A program made the position numbers and the translations under genes. This document shows, piece after piece, positions 43,437 to 55,017 of a DNA stretch of 64,000 bases. Position 1 is the first letter of the stretch. Each line of letters starts with the position of its first letter. A model generated the notes under the pieces. The model saw only the letters and a program-made list of their open reading frames with translations, was not told the DNA's origin and ran no database searches. Source of the DNA: Ligula intestinalis (lineage: Eukaryota > Platyhelminthes > Cestoda > Diphyllobothriidea > Diphyllobothriidae); assembly GCA_036362985.1 (NCBI GenBank), contig JAYGXS010000005.1, forward strand, positions 32,898,928 through 32,962,927. Reading direction: 5' to 3'.

Positions 43437-43882
43437 TAAGTAAACTAAAGTTTAAACTAAGCTAAGCTAAATTGAGACTTATCTAAACGCATATGCATTA
43501 TGTTAAACTAAACTTACTGAACCAAATCAAACTAAACTAGAACTAGTTAAACTTAATGATAAACTAATAACTAAACTAAGGTGAATAATAGACTATGATT
43601 AAATAATTAGTTATTTATCTATGGTAAGTCACGGTGTTGCTTATAGGGTAGCCTTACGACTAAACAGAACTTCAAAAAGTTGAAGTTCGACACCTACTAG
43701 GTTAATGTAGGTCAGTTAGTCGTATGATTAAGAAACGAAACATTTTGAAAGTGAATCAAAGTGGGAAGGTGGAGGAGATTTAAACTGTTATGCAGCTACT
43801 CCTGGAGCACTCCGTGAGCGTCTGACATAGAAATCTGCCTGTTGTTAAAATAATCGTTAGAATTTAAGTTTATCCAACAGCG
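43437..43882 (-). repeat. dispersed repeat R, right copy, part 3 equivalent
   Basis: This is the reverse complement of 5447-5895 with moderate divergence. It adjoins the Penelope insertion at about 43883, just after GTTTATCC. Confidence 0.85.
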
Positions 43883-44009
43883 TTTTATCTAGATTGCCGA
43901 CAGGATTTATTCAGCCGCAACCAAGTTCAGTAAAAAAACGCAGAACAAAGCCAAAGATCAATCGTTTATTTTCTCCACTTACAATCAATGTTCGATACAA
44001 ACACACCCC

Positions 44010-45380
44010 AACTTAAGTATCTGCTTCACCTACCGAGTTCATCGCCGCCCTTGAGCTAGCCCTTTAATCATCAAAGGCCTCAGAGGATGCAAAAGAATTA
44101 ATTTGCCATAAAACATCATCGCTGCTTATGCATCGCAAAAGGTGTGAAACACTTGGCCGAGGAGAACAGAGAGCTTTAAAAATTCTAAAGACCGATGAAG
44201 AAATAACCATTCTGCCGGGTGATAAAGGTCGTTCCACAGTAGTGCTCAACAAATCTGATAAGCAAGCGAAAACTCAGAGCCTACTTGACGACCAAACTTT
44301 GTACAAGACATTTCCAAGCGGTGAAATGAAACATTTGCTTACCCAAATGGGCAAAAGTTTGGCAAAACTGACAGCAGACGGCGCAATCACGCCCAGTGTT
44401 TGGTTTTGCATGAAGCCAACCGACACAGCCCCAGCACGATTCTATGGTCTGCCGCAAGTTCACAAATAAAACATACCACTTAGGCCAATCGCCTCCCTTC
44501 GTGGCACCCCCACATACGGTTTGGCAAAATGGATGTTTACTCATCTGAAGTTCTTGGCAGAAGGCTCTACAACAACCGTAGCTTCTGCCAAACAGTTCCT
44601 CGAAGGGATAAAACATCTACAGTTGAAGCCAGATGAATCAATGTTATCCTTTGATGTGGTTTCACTCTTCGTCTCTATCCCACAGCAACTACCGATTGAT
44701 GTTGTGCGCCAACTTCTAAACGAACGCTATGACGACAGTGACAAACCCCTGAAGTCTTAAAATTTGCTCGAACTCCTACAACATTGCCTTAAAACCTAGT
44801 TCACATTCAGTGGGCAAATGTATGAGCAAATAAAGGGCACTCCCATGGATTCCCCCCTATCAGGCCTGATTGCTGAAGTGGTCCTTCAACGGATAGAACA
44901 CTTGGTCTTCGCCAAGTATCAACCGAAGTTTTGGGCTCGTTATGTTGATGACACTTTCGTCATCGTCAAAACATCTGACATCGAGCACCTCAACGATCTA
45001 TTGAACTCGGTTGATCCAAATATCCAATTCACGATGGAAGCGGAAAGATAAAACCAATTCCCCTTCCTCTATGTCCTTGTGTGCCAGTGTTCAACAGGAA
45101 TATTGCAAACCACAGTATTCAATAAGGCCACCGACACGAATCAAGTGCTACCTTTTAAACAGCAATCATTCCATTTTTCACAAATGTAGCTGCGTTCGTA
45201 CTCTCTTCCAAAAAGTAGAAACACATTGCAGCACACCAGCCGCCAGAAGAGCTGAGCAGCAATACCTCCACGAACTCTTCCGAGCAAATGGATACCCAAA
45301 GGCATTCATCAAACAGCGCAGGCGCCGAATCAACAGACGACGGCCAGTGCAACAACAACAACCCGAAGTCTGAAGAGCCG
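44010..45380 (+). pseudogene. Penelope reverse transcriptase, decayed
   Basis: The frame opens with EFIAALELAL and, from 44128, LGRGEQRALKILKTDEEITI and LPGDKGRSTVVLNKSD. RT motifs then follow in the same frame: RFYGLPQVHK, PLRPIASLRGTPTYGLAK, DESMLSFDVVSLFVSIP, GTPMDSPLSGLIAEVVLQ and the catalytic ARYVDDTFVIV (about 44935-44965). Four in-frame stops interrupt it (44467, 44758, about 44799 and 45049) without loss of frame. A shift near 45150 then leads to SCVRTLFQKVETHCSTPAA and LFRANGYPKAFIKQ, the RT-to-endonuclease linker. Telomerase-like RT of this type copies RNA at DNA ends cut by its own GIY-YIG domain. Confidence 0.92.
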
Positions 45381-45489
45381 TTCCCTAAATAAAAGGGGTC
45401 TCAAAGGCAGTCTCACGACTGTTGCAACCTACTGGCGTAGGCATAGCGCATCGACCGCAGGTGACAATGCGCCGGCGCGTGATGCAACC

Positions 45490-45830
45490 TCAGGACAGAC
45501 TGCCTCCTACAGAAACCTCTGCAGTTGTCTACAAGATACTTTGCAACGAGGAAGACTGCAATTACGTTTGAGAAACAGGCCGCAAATTGCAGACCCGCAT
45601 TCACAAACACAAACGGGCAGCTGAGAGACCAGACCCAAATTCTCAACTTGCAGCACACGTCGCGGAGACTGGCCATAACTTCGATCTCAAAGGAGCAACC
45701 ATCGTAGGCCGAGGAAACTCAAAAGCTGAAAGACTGATGCTTGAGGCATGATGATCAGATGCCAACGCCATCAACAGGCATCTAGACCTCTCCGCGGCCT
45801 ACAAAGACTTGCGCCATTATGAGAGCGAAG
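45490..45830 (+). pseudogene. Penelope GIY-YIG endonuclease domain, decayed
   Basis: AVVYKILCNEEDCNYV is the GIY-like strand. ETGRKLQTRIHKHKRA follows with the catalytic Arg, then SQLAAHVAETGHNFDLKGAT, VGRGNSKAERLMLEA (catalytic Glu) and SDANAINRHLDLSAAYKDL with the usual Asn-Arg-His. The Gly of GETGR is a TGA stop, and the Trp after LEA is replaced by two stops. The Cys residues before the GIY strand fit the zinc-finger-like insert found in Penelope endonucleases. The single frame and dense motif matches leave no real alternative. Confidence 0.92.
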
Positions 45831-46235
45831 GACAAAACAGGACCAAACCGAACGAAGGAGATCCCACGACGGGCCAGGCAGAAGAGGAGCTAGGATTACC
45901 AGGACCCTCGGACGGGTAACAAGGCGTCACACTAATCGCTGTTCATGACCCCCTGCTCCACGGACAGCTAATTAGTGTACACCACTATAATTGCCCCCCC
46001 CCCTCCCCCATCCCTTTTGATAGCTGCTCCTAACGCCCTGACAACTTTATTATTTCTGACAGTTGATTGGCCTATGGCAACTATAATTACCCTTGTTTTG
46101 TTGCTACTTCTCACCTGTAAAGATGGACTCCTGCAACAGTTCGAAAGCTCAGGAAAATAAATCTATTGCTCTGGTGCTCGACAAGTCTTCTTCCTTATCT
46201 ATGCAGATACCTGGAACGCGAACCTTTTCATTTAT

Positions 46236-47010
46236 TCGGAAAATAAAATGTGTTTGTTTACAATAATAGGCAGGCTTGGCAGTTCAACTTTTTAAATATT
46301 TGAGTATTGCTACTAACACGATTTGGTTAAAGGCAGCATTTACGAATAGCATGTTGTGTGTTAGCAGAAAACGCATTTAACGGAAATATTAAGGACATCA
46401 ATAAACGTCACGTACCTTGGCTTGAAGGGCAGATTTGACAGAGAAGATAGGCAATCAGAAGCAAGAGCCGAGCAAATGCCGTGTCTGTGTGTGATTAGTG
46501 CTCTGGTGAACGTTCGGTAATGATGCAGTTCGGTGCTGATCGGTGATTGGTCCTAGTGCATCAAAAGAAGGACCATTCTGTCTTTCTTATTTCATCTCCA
46601 ACTACTGCCTTCTTTATGGGCCTCAGAGGAATTGTGAGAGTATGCTTTTGCTGTGCCTTCTCTGAAGGTCCAACTCCGCTGCGACTGAAACTGATAGTGA
46701 AATAAAAAGGTTTCAAGCAATGGTGAGGATGGTTTGATACTCTTAGGCTAAGGATAACTGTGTTGCCGCTCAGTTCTGATACAGCATATCGTCTGATTGT
46801 TAAAGCGAAAGAATTCTGATTCGGGCTGCTGCACGGGCTGTTCTTAACATTCGGGGAGGTTACCTTTATTTCCCCATGCCAAAATTTACTCGTTATGTGC
46901 CGAGTCAGAAGCCGACACTTCTACTTACCACTACAAAGCAGACTCTTTCTGCCTTCACTTATTCCATGTAAGTTTTAGTAAAAGTAATATCATTATAAGT
47001 TATCCGAAAT
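46236..47010 (-). repeat. dispersed repeat R, right copy, parts 1-2 equivalent
   Basis: Read on the minus strand, this runs without interruption through sequence matching 2019-2397 and then 4709-5100. It is therefore the reference that reveals the empty site of the CR1 insertion at 2398-4708. The end nearest the Penelope element carries ATTTTATTTTCCGAATAAAT, a possible polyadenylation region. Confidence 0.85.
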
Positions 47011-47690
47011 AGCGATCTTATCCAAGTTTTTAATCGGTTCATCCGGAAGAGGTAGATTACATTTAAGTAGACTGATATCTACAGTGCTAAAGGAACGAAA
47101 ACATTTTTACAGGCGCGAGGAAATAGTCAAAAACATCGAACAGTTGGAATCGCTAGAATGTTGAACTTTTCATCAAGAGGTCCTAGGTTCGAGTGACATG
47201 CGTAACGGGTTGTTGAGTCCCTCTAAGATATTGTGTAATGTTTAAACACAACTAACGGGGTGCATTAACACTTAATAAAGGCGTCGATTGCGCAGATGCT
47301 ACGCAGAATACCAAACTAGTCACTTATTCCACAGATATGACGTTCCATATTTAGCTGGTGCGGCTTAGAAGATGAAAGAATAGTTAATTCAGTAATAATT
47401 TGTTTCCCTCTCCTTTCAAATATGGCAAATTTAGGCTTTTTCCTTTCCGTTTAAAGAGCGATTGAGTAGCTCTTAACTGGGATGCCTGGATAGTACATTA
47501 AGCGTGCAGAGTAAAAGCGAGTAATGGTAGCATACTATACGAACTAGTATTTTAGGAGCAGCCATCAGCAAAAGAAAAAGCGAAAATAAGTCAGTAGCAT
47601 AGTAGCCTCAGTCCCTGTCGTAAAGTCAAACATGCGAGTCCCAGGAACCCTGGGCGGAACCCTGTGCACACACAAACTGTTTCTACTACT
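47011..47690. other. mostly unassigned; tRNA B-box fragment
   Basis: AGAGGTCCTAGGTTCGAGTG at about 47178-47197 is a good polymerase III B box and suggests a SINE head on the plus strand. An A box is not clear. No gene was found. Confidence 0.4.
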
Positions 47691-47694
47691 GTTC

Positions 47695-47800
47695 TGTAAG
47701 AATGTCTCTGAAGATGAATCCGCGACGGATTTCGAAACGTCAGGCAAATAAACATAGTGTCCCAACGATCGAGTTGTCTTCTACTTCTCAAATGAGCATA
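47695..47800 (+). repeat. Penelope-type terminus with hammerhead-like motif
   Basis: CTCTGAAGATGAATCCGCGA, CGGATTTCGAAACGTCAGGC, AAATAAACA and TTGTCTTCTACTTCTC follow the same order as the terminus at 46.12-46.19 kb. ATCCG-CGA-CGGAT can form a stem between CTGAAGATGA and CGAAACGTC. This is the layout of a hammerhead ribozyme core, though the CUGAUGA box is not exact. Confidence 0.6.
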
Positions 47801-50800
47801 TTTGGTCGACAGCCCACCGAGGAGTGGTGGAGCGTCGGTTGGCATCACCGCATTATTTTGACTAACTTTCACATTCAATGAGTTAACGCCGAAGTGGTGT
47901 GCTTTGTAGTTACAGCTAGAAGTGTTCTAGCTAAGCGTTGGAATGAAATCCTGAGTTTTAAAGCAGAAAGGATTTATATGATATCCTACATCATATGGAA
48001 AATTTGCATAGCTTATTCTTTCAAAATAAGGCCTGATGACTTCGCCCCGACCGAATGTGTGCTAGTTTTTAAGGCTACTAATTGTAACTCCAAACTCGAG
48101 TGTGGCAGCAATTTCAGCGGCTTCAGTAGAGTTGGCTATCCCTAGCTGATGACGACCAATGAGCCAGACAAAGGTATTCTAGGGATGCCGGAATACTACT
48201 ATTAGAAATGTTTATTTATTAATTGCCAGTTTACGGGCACGGTCAAGCCAAATGTACAGTGATGGATTGAACTAAGACAGAAAAAAATCCTGGTCTTACT
48301 TCCTAGGGATTTTAGGAAAAAAATTCGCATCGCTTTGAGTGATCGAAGCTAGGAACGTGGAAAAACTGACACTTCAACACAGTGCTCTTAGTCTCCCTTG
48401 GGAGTTATGATCCGGTATTTTGTATCATAAAAAATGTCGGTGAACGGTTACTCGCTGTCGACAAATGCACTGACCGGTTTTTGGCTGCAAATTCAGCACC
48501 ATTGATCTCGGCATTACGTCTGGCACGGTGTTTAGAGTCCGCGAACGCATTTGAAATTCAGGAAAGTTGTCCTGAATGTAGAAGACTAGTGATATCTCTC
48601 TTGAGGGAGTTTTGATACTTCTGGTTAGCCCATTCCAGATTCCTGTAGCATTTGCAGAAGCAAAAGTGGCGGTATTTAACTGTGTATGCCAGAGGAAGAA
48701 AAAAAAGCCATCTCGATCACGGATGCGCTGAGTGTTGTAGACCTACCTGATACCCGCCTTGTACATATGTTTAAATTTTAAGCAGTAAAAATAGTCCCTT
48801 CTGTAATCTGCGAAGCCAGAAGAAATCGAGACTGGTAAGTTCACAACGTTCATGACAGGACAGATTGTGGTGCTCAGAAGTAAAAGCTTTTTTAGTAAAG
48901 AAATGCTGGATCCATCATCCATTCGCCGTTCACTGGCTCGCAGAAGGCTAAATAGAGGTGAGCAGTATTCCAGACCATGTGTTACGTTCATATTATAAAG
49001 GTTTGTTATAGCCCTAATGGTTTTAAAAATGTCTGAGAACAAATGCGTTACTTGGATATGTTTTCGAAGCACTCAGGGCTGCACTATGAGATTGACGAAA
49101 ACGTCGGACGGGTTAGGAGTGGAGCGACTGAATTTTCATTAAAATTCTGAAAAAGGACGCATTGAAGCTGTCATCTGTCAATTGAGCATCAAATATGAGG
49201 TTTCCTAGGGAGTTTTTAAATTTGAGGTACAGTTTTTTCTTTGTGCTTTTGATGAGAACGGAAATGGTTTCGCAACATGCACATTTGACCTCAACGGCTA
49301 ACTGTTTTACTTCGGAGAACCTCTTAGCCTGCCCAAATATCAGATGGATTAAGGACAAAAGGGAAGCCTTGTTATACCTATGGAAACGACGTGGGAGTCT
49401 ACGCAGCCTATGGTAGAGGGAAAAAATACATCAAACGGGGTACAAAAGGATAAATGAGTAGATCAACAACTCTGTACAGTATATCAGTACACATATTTTC
49501 ATCCAAGCATGGGACGAAGTCAGGCTAGTCGTGGCGGTTAAGATGTGTCAGTAATTCCCCTCATTTGCTGATAGGCAATCATGATAAAAAACTATACTAT
49601 TGGAAAACGTTTTTTCCGCCTCATATTCTAGTGTAGTAAAAATGTGGCAAGGTTAGAACTCCCAAGTGCGTCTTTAGGTGAGGCTGACAATGACTGGCAA
49701 CCTGTACATCTAATTTAGTAAAAAAATTATCCTCGGGTGGAAAAGAGGCTACCTGATTCCGCACATACTGATGTCTGTAGTCTCAAATAAGTTATCGAAC
49801 ATTGAAGGACCGGAGCGTTGAAACCACTGAACTTCAAGAAGGTCTTGGAAGCGCTGTAGCCAAATCTTTCAACATTCATAAAATGCCGTTCTTTATACCT
49901 CTAAGGCTCGAACTCGATTATATGTCCAGGTAAATGACACTAAACAACGTTCCTTGCGTCTAAGTACTTAAATACCCTGTTCCCTTAATATTCTAAATTT
50001 TCTTGGAAGTTTGTCAGTGAAGCATCGGCATGACTGAATTTCATTTCCTTGCACAGACGTTTTGTTGTGACAGGTGTGAGATGCTTTTGGTAAACACAAT
50101 GGTGCAAAGTGTAGCCGTAAAATATCTAAATATATTGTTTTTCAGTAACATAATTGAAGAAGGCCTAATTTACTGCCAAACGTGTACAACCTTTAATATT
50201 AATTGGATGTTTTCTAGGAAACAGATCATACTTTCGAAGGGCATTTGAAGTCGGTTAGAAAAATGCTCTTTACTTATGTACCCACTTTTTGCAGAGTATG
50301 CTCGCTTCACGCAACCGAAAGCAGCTTCTTTGACAGCTGACATTCTGACGTATCTGAGGAATACTGAGACTGTTCTGTATGCGACGTTGATAAAAATTTT
50401 TAAGAATGTTGTCTAACTTGTTTAGGGCAGACATACATCATGCTGTTTGAAAATGCTGCGTACATCCAAACCATGTTATTACTTGTCGTATCCTTTACCA
50501 CACACGTGGCGTGTGCTTTCTTCGAAATAGCCCACACGCGGATGTATCTCTACCCCAGAAATCCACTTTATCATATTTTTATCAGGAAACTATGGCTCCT
50601 CTTGCTTCAAATTGTAGCTATGCCCTAGAACCTAGTTCAAAATTGTAATTATTGTATATTTTGGCGCACTTCTGTTATAGTCTGCGTTGGACCGTTCAGC
50701 ATTAAGCAACAGCACGTCCTCGAGCTCCCAGAGTTCAAAACGTCCTGGTTGTTTACTTTCCCCTTCTGTGATCACCTGATTGGTTTGCCAGCATGGTTTT

Positions 50801-53800
50801 ACAGAGGTTTGCATTTTACAACAAGCACAAACTTCTTTTCGTGTATAGTTGTTCGCAAAAGCAAAACCACAATTTTGTTTTTGAAACAGCAATTGCAATC
50901 GACAGAGCCAAATGAAAATTGAGCTGACTGACAGTTGATACTGTTCAACTGGTACGCATAACCGAGCCGTTAATCTTGAAGCCACATAGAAATGGCCTCG
51001 GGGAATGCAGGAAATTCAGAGGCAAATTGTCGCCAATCCAAACACCACCGTTTGGGGAAGCAGGAATTGTCCAAGTAACCAATGAAGCAACATTCCTAGT
51101 CTCTACCAATGCGTCAACTTCACTCGTGCATCCTTGTGTATTGAGTGTGCACACATGAAAGATGAGAGGTACCTATAAACAATCTGCCGCGCAACCTCCA
51201 AGCATATTGTGAAATTTTTTTGCAGAAAACGTGTTTGGTCATGTATGATCAGGTCACACAGGTATTATAACCACACTAATGGCTGCACGGCCATGGCATG
51301 GCCATGGCACTCAACCGAGAGATCTGAGGACAAAAACAGCTCAACCGTAGCCCCCGCGAACGCAGCCTTAATGAGACAATAATTCTTAAAATGGTGTTTA
51401 CTTGTGCTAATAGAATAAATGCATTGTAACAACTCAATAAACATATAAACGAGATACCAACTGAATAGTCTGTGACTGTTTTGTAACATGATCTAGGTTG
51501 AGGCTTTGATATCAGATGGTAGGTGACTTTTGTATAGATCAAACACAAGTGCAAGCAGATATTAGCTAGCCGAGAGAATGCCTCTGACTTCTTGTTTTCT
51601 GAGCAGATGTCATTTTGATCTTCTAACATGTCCTGAAATTAATCAGCACTGCGTGGTAATTTTGCTAATGCATTGCCGGCCATACCGATATTTGTGGCAC
51701 AGATATAAACCCCGCCTCATTTCTTTTACCGAAGTAGTAATTATTTTTGAAGATCCCTCGCAATTAGATGCAAATGTGCTAAATGCATTTCTCTATTGAC
51801 GATTAAAGAATTATCTAGGAGATTTTTCCAGGTTTGATGCTCAGTTTATGGCATGAGGTAATGTGACCTTGATGTGACTGTGCGTTCCGCAGTAGAAGAA
51901 GCAGCGGCGAAACACGTGTCTGGGCTTTGAGCTTGTACCCATTTCGGCATAGCGGCATGATGCCTTTGTCATGTAGAATGTAGACTACGTATTATAGAGT
52001 GGACATTGAGTACGGTTATTTGACGGTAGTTGATTGTCGTTGACCCTACTATTCCTTGAGCATACTGGTGTGGCCGTATAAAATAATGTTACGGTTTCTC
52101 AATTTAATGTCATCACGGAAAGATTTCTGAAAGTATGCCCTTGACCGTTTGCTGCAGTCTATTTAGCGGTGACTTTATATAACCACGCGCTCCTATCTGC
52201 AAACGGCTTTGTTCTTATTAACTGTCTTGTAACAGTTGAGATTCTCCTATCCCAGGTTCCTGGATGCACTGTTTCGTATTCCGCAGTACTCTTACTCGCC
52301 CTTCCTCAGTGCGCTCCGTGCAGTGCACGTCTCTTCGTTAAACATGACTTAGTACTATCTATGCCTTTATTTAGCAATCTCTACTGACTCTTTACCTTCT
52401 AAACATACATTTTCGATAAAAAAACAACGAAGCTATGGTAAACAAGGCCGTGCTAATGCATAATCAGTCATTTTTGCAGCTAGATATATTTTGCGGGGAA
52501 GTTACTTTAAAAGCCTTGGAACGTAATATATTTTCGGATCTTTTAATTTAATGTGTAAAATCTAACACTACTGAAGCCAGGACCACAGTCAATTAGAATT
52601 CATTGACATAGAGCAAGACTGTCTTGAAAGAGATCATCTTTTTGACTCCCCACTGAAATATACTTCCTAAACGCAAGGCAACATTAGGATACGTCGGAAA
52701 TGCAGACATGATGCTCTCTATAAGGTAATTAAACTGATCGCACATTGCTGTTTAGTTTAAGGACATTTTAAGAGATTAAAACTTAATCTGCTCAGAAAAG
52801 AAAAATAAGATATGTGGACTGTATTGACTGTCCCCACAAATGAATATATTGCATGCAGCAAAAATTCAAAAAAATGTAATCAGTTGAAGACTTCATAAGT
52901 TTGACTGATTGTAAATTTTGAGTATGTCTGAGAATTTCATTTTAAATCTTTTAGACGCCGTAACCTTTTGAAAAACATTCTTCCTATGATGGCTCTGTAG
53001 AACACTTGTAACAGCAAGGCAAGGTGGTTTGAACGTTCACGTTGGAACAAAAACTGCAAAGAAATTTCAGGATACGCAACAGTGGCACTATTTCATGCTC
53101 CACCGTCTGAATAATGACTTCAGGGTAGAAACCAAGGCTACGCTAAGACATATTAGGCAAATAACGTCACAAACCTAACGGTGAAGAATAAGGCCATCAA
53201 GTATCGGCAATAAAATGCCTGCAAATGTCGTCTGTTCGGCTATCCCATTCGGGAGAATTTGGCATACCACACGCGTTTACCAATATTTTACTAGTCCGTA
53301 TAAGGACATATTTAAAGAGAAATCTAGTAAGCACAAGACATTGTCTTCGATATCAAAATCTGTGTGATTTTCTGCAGTAATAAAGTCAACCCGAAATTCT
53401 TGATTCAAATGTCTGGCAATCTTTCTTCCGAATACTGGAAAGCCTATCACAAAAAGGTTCACCAGGATGTACTAAGATAAGGATGTTACACCGACTTAAC
53501 CCTTGCGGTATGAAGAGTATGTGAATTTCCGTTATCGAAATACCGAATAAGGGCACTTTCTGAAGTCATTTACCTAAGTGAAAGTTTAATCTGATCAATT
53601 GAGGAATGCGAACTTGTTTCGCGGAGGTTCACATTGCCAGGCACTGCAATTTCATGCTTGTATGAATCAACAGGTAAGTCATGAAGGACAATTTGTGTTA
53701 GAAGAAAGGTCCACAAACTCAGTACTTCGGTATCTGCTCTCAAGAACAATCTGCCTCGTCATTGAAGGTTCAGTAACCGCTGAGGTAGCTCAGTTGCCCC

Positions 53801-53835
53801 TGTCCGTCTTTGCTATAGGCGTAATTGTTCGTTTT
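47801..53835. other. about 6 kb unassigned AT-rich sequence
   Basis: No gene was identified with confidence. A minus-strand frame at 48743-49072 contains HGLEYCSPLFSLLRASER, vaguely like the C-terminal HLEYC region of CR1-like RTs, but adjacent motifs are absent. Bases 51285-51310 hold a short palindromic GGCCATGGCATGGCCATGGC repeat. Frames at 50632-50985 (minus) and 51276-51629 (minus) have no known motif. A donor-like CAGGTAAGT lies at about 53670. Any host exon here would need transcript data. Confidence 0.3.
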
Positions 53836-54045
53836 CTGACAGCAGCCGTAGCAGCTAGTAGAATAGGCAGACATAATAATGCCAACACAGACAAGAGAGA
53901 CTGGAAGGGCCATTTCTGGCTTATTAGCCGTTGTCAGTTAGTCATACCAAGATCCAAGTGGTGCAACTCCTGCGCCGTGAAATCACGATATTTTGATTCA
54001 AGTCTGATGTCCTAACCATTGAGCCCCGAGCTCGTTGTCTTGGTG
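53836..54045 (-). repeat. tRNA-derived SINE copy with tail
   Basis: On the minus strand: A box GGCTCAATGGTTAGGAC at about 54015-54031, then the body TGACAACGGCTAATAAGCC, AGAAATGGCCCTTCCAGTCT and TGTCTGTGTTGGC. A tail follows, ATTATTATGTCTGCC, ending in CTAGCTGCTACGGCTGCTGT. A diverged second tail lies at 54149-54195 in the same orientation, so two copies were probably arranged in tandem. Confidence 0.72.
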
Positions 54046-54637
54046 GTTTAGGTCGGGAGATATTGGTACCCTTTGATAATCGTTTAGCAACCGTTAGCGG
54101 AATTCTTTTGCCCCCTCCGATGTTGTCTTGCACCTTATTTCTGGGGCCCTGACCGCAGCAGTAACAGCTAGTAGTATAGTATTATAGACATTTAGAGTTG
54201 CCATTTATAGACAGTTTATTGAAATCTATGCTAATCAAGAAGTCGTCACTATTTTCAAAAGATGATTTTAAAATGATCGTATTTAAGCATTATAAATACC
54301 AGTTCAATAATTTAACGGAAGAGAGCTCCCATCGGAATAGGTGAAATGGCATATTTACCACAGCAACTAAAGATAATATTTAGATTATTTAATCACTGAT
54401 TAGCCTGCTTATGTGTCACCCTATAGAAAACTTATTTCTGCAACCTTCTTGTCAGCGAAATAAAAGTAAAGCTTATTTGTCTAAGTCAAGGGCATCTCAC
54501 GGAATGTAAAAGTGTAAAGAATGTAGCCACTTACCTGGAAACCATGTTGAAATGCACATTCGAGCTTAAGAATTTTCGTTAAAAACAACCCTTCATATGA
54601 ATATGTTACACATTTTATAATGAAGACATGCATATCA
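54046..54637. other. SINE-tail fragment and unassigned sequence
   Basis: Bases 54149-54195 repeat the SINE tail (GCAGTAACAGCTAGTAGTAT). The remainder is AT-rich without a recognised feature. Confidence 0.4.
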
Positions 54638-54964
54638 TATCGTTATCATCGTCCCCCAAAGAAGACGAAGAAGAAGGTTTGAGGACATGGACCGAGTTAT
54701 ATTGGGACTGACGTCTCGGACACTCTTGTTTCCATCGTGGTGCTGTTTGCCGGGACTGCTTCAGCCTCGCTGCATGCCTGTTATTATATCCGCGCTCAGC
54801 ACACAAACTTTGGCCTGCTTGTTCGCTGCTGACTGTCTGTGAGAATAACTGCTGGGGGGGGTCGTGTGACCTTTTTCCCCTTTGTCCGAAACCTCAGTCC
54901 CAATATAACTCGGTCCATGTCCTTGAACCTTCATCGTCTTCTTTGGGGAACGATGAAAACGATA
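54638..54964. repeat. inverted repeat with about 82-bp arms, Penelope-type termini
   Basis: Arms at 54638-54722 and 54884-54964 are reverse complements with few differences and carry GGACATGGACCGAGTTATAT. From inside outwards each arm reads CGAAACCTCAG or CGAGACGTCAG, AATATAA, then CATCGTCTTCTTTGGG. This is the plan of the Penelope-type termini at 42.2 and 47.7 kb. The loop is about 160 bp and noncoding. Confidence 0.8.
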
Positions 54965-55017
54965 AGATGTCTGGACCTCAAATATTTGCGCACACTAATA
55001 TATATATATGAAGTAAA

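Larger units (their letters stand above)
43883..46200 (+). mobile_element. Penelope-like element, inserted in repeat R
   Basis: The element lies between the two halves of the right-hand repeat R copy (43437-43882 and 46236-47010). It contains an RT gene, a GIY-YIG endonuclease gene and, at 46120-46195, a terminus with GTTCGAAAGCTCAGGAAAAT, AATCTATTGC and AAGTCTTCTTCC. The coding part starts near 44010. No target duplication was established because repeat R is itself diverged. Confidence 0.85.

Noticed and set aside
48743..49072. Minus-strand frame with HGLEYCSPLF, resembling the HLEYC region of CR1-like RT C-termini
   Set aside because: Only one short motif fits. The expected upstream LRR/FVRP context and the downstream YRRLRGDL motif are absent, so it is not listed as an RT remnant.
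51285..51316. Regulatory palindrome GGCCATGGCATGGCCATGGC
   Set aside because: It is a short local duplication of a palindromic hexamer with no supporting context.
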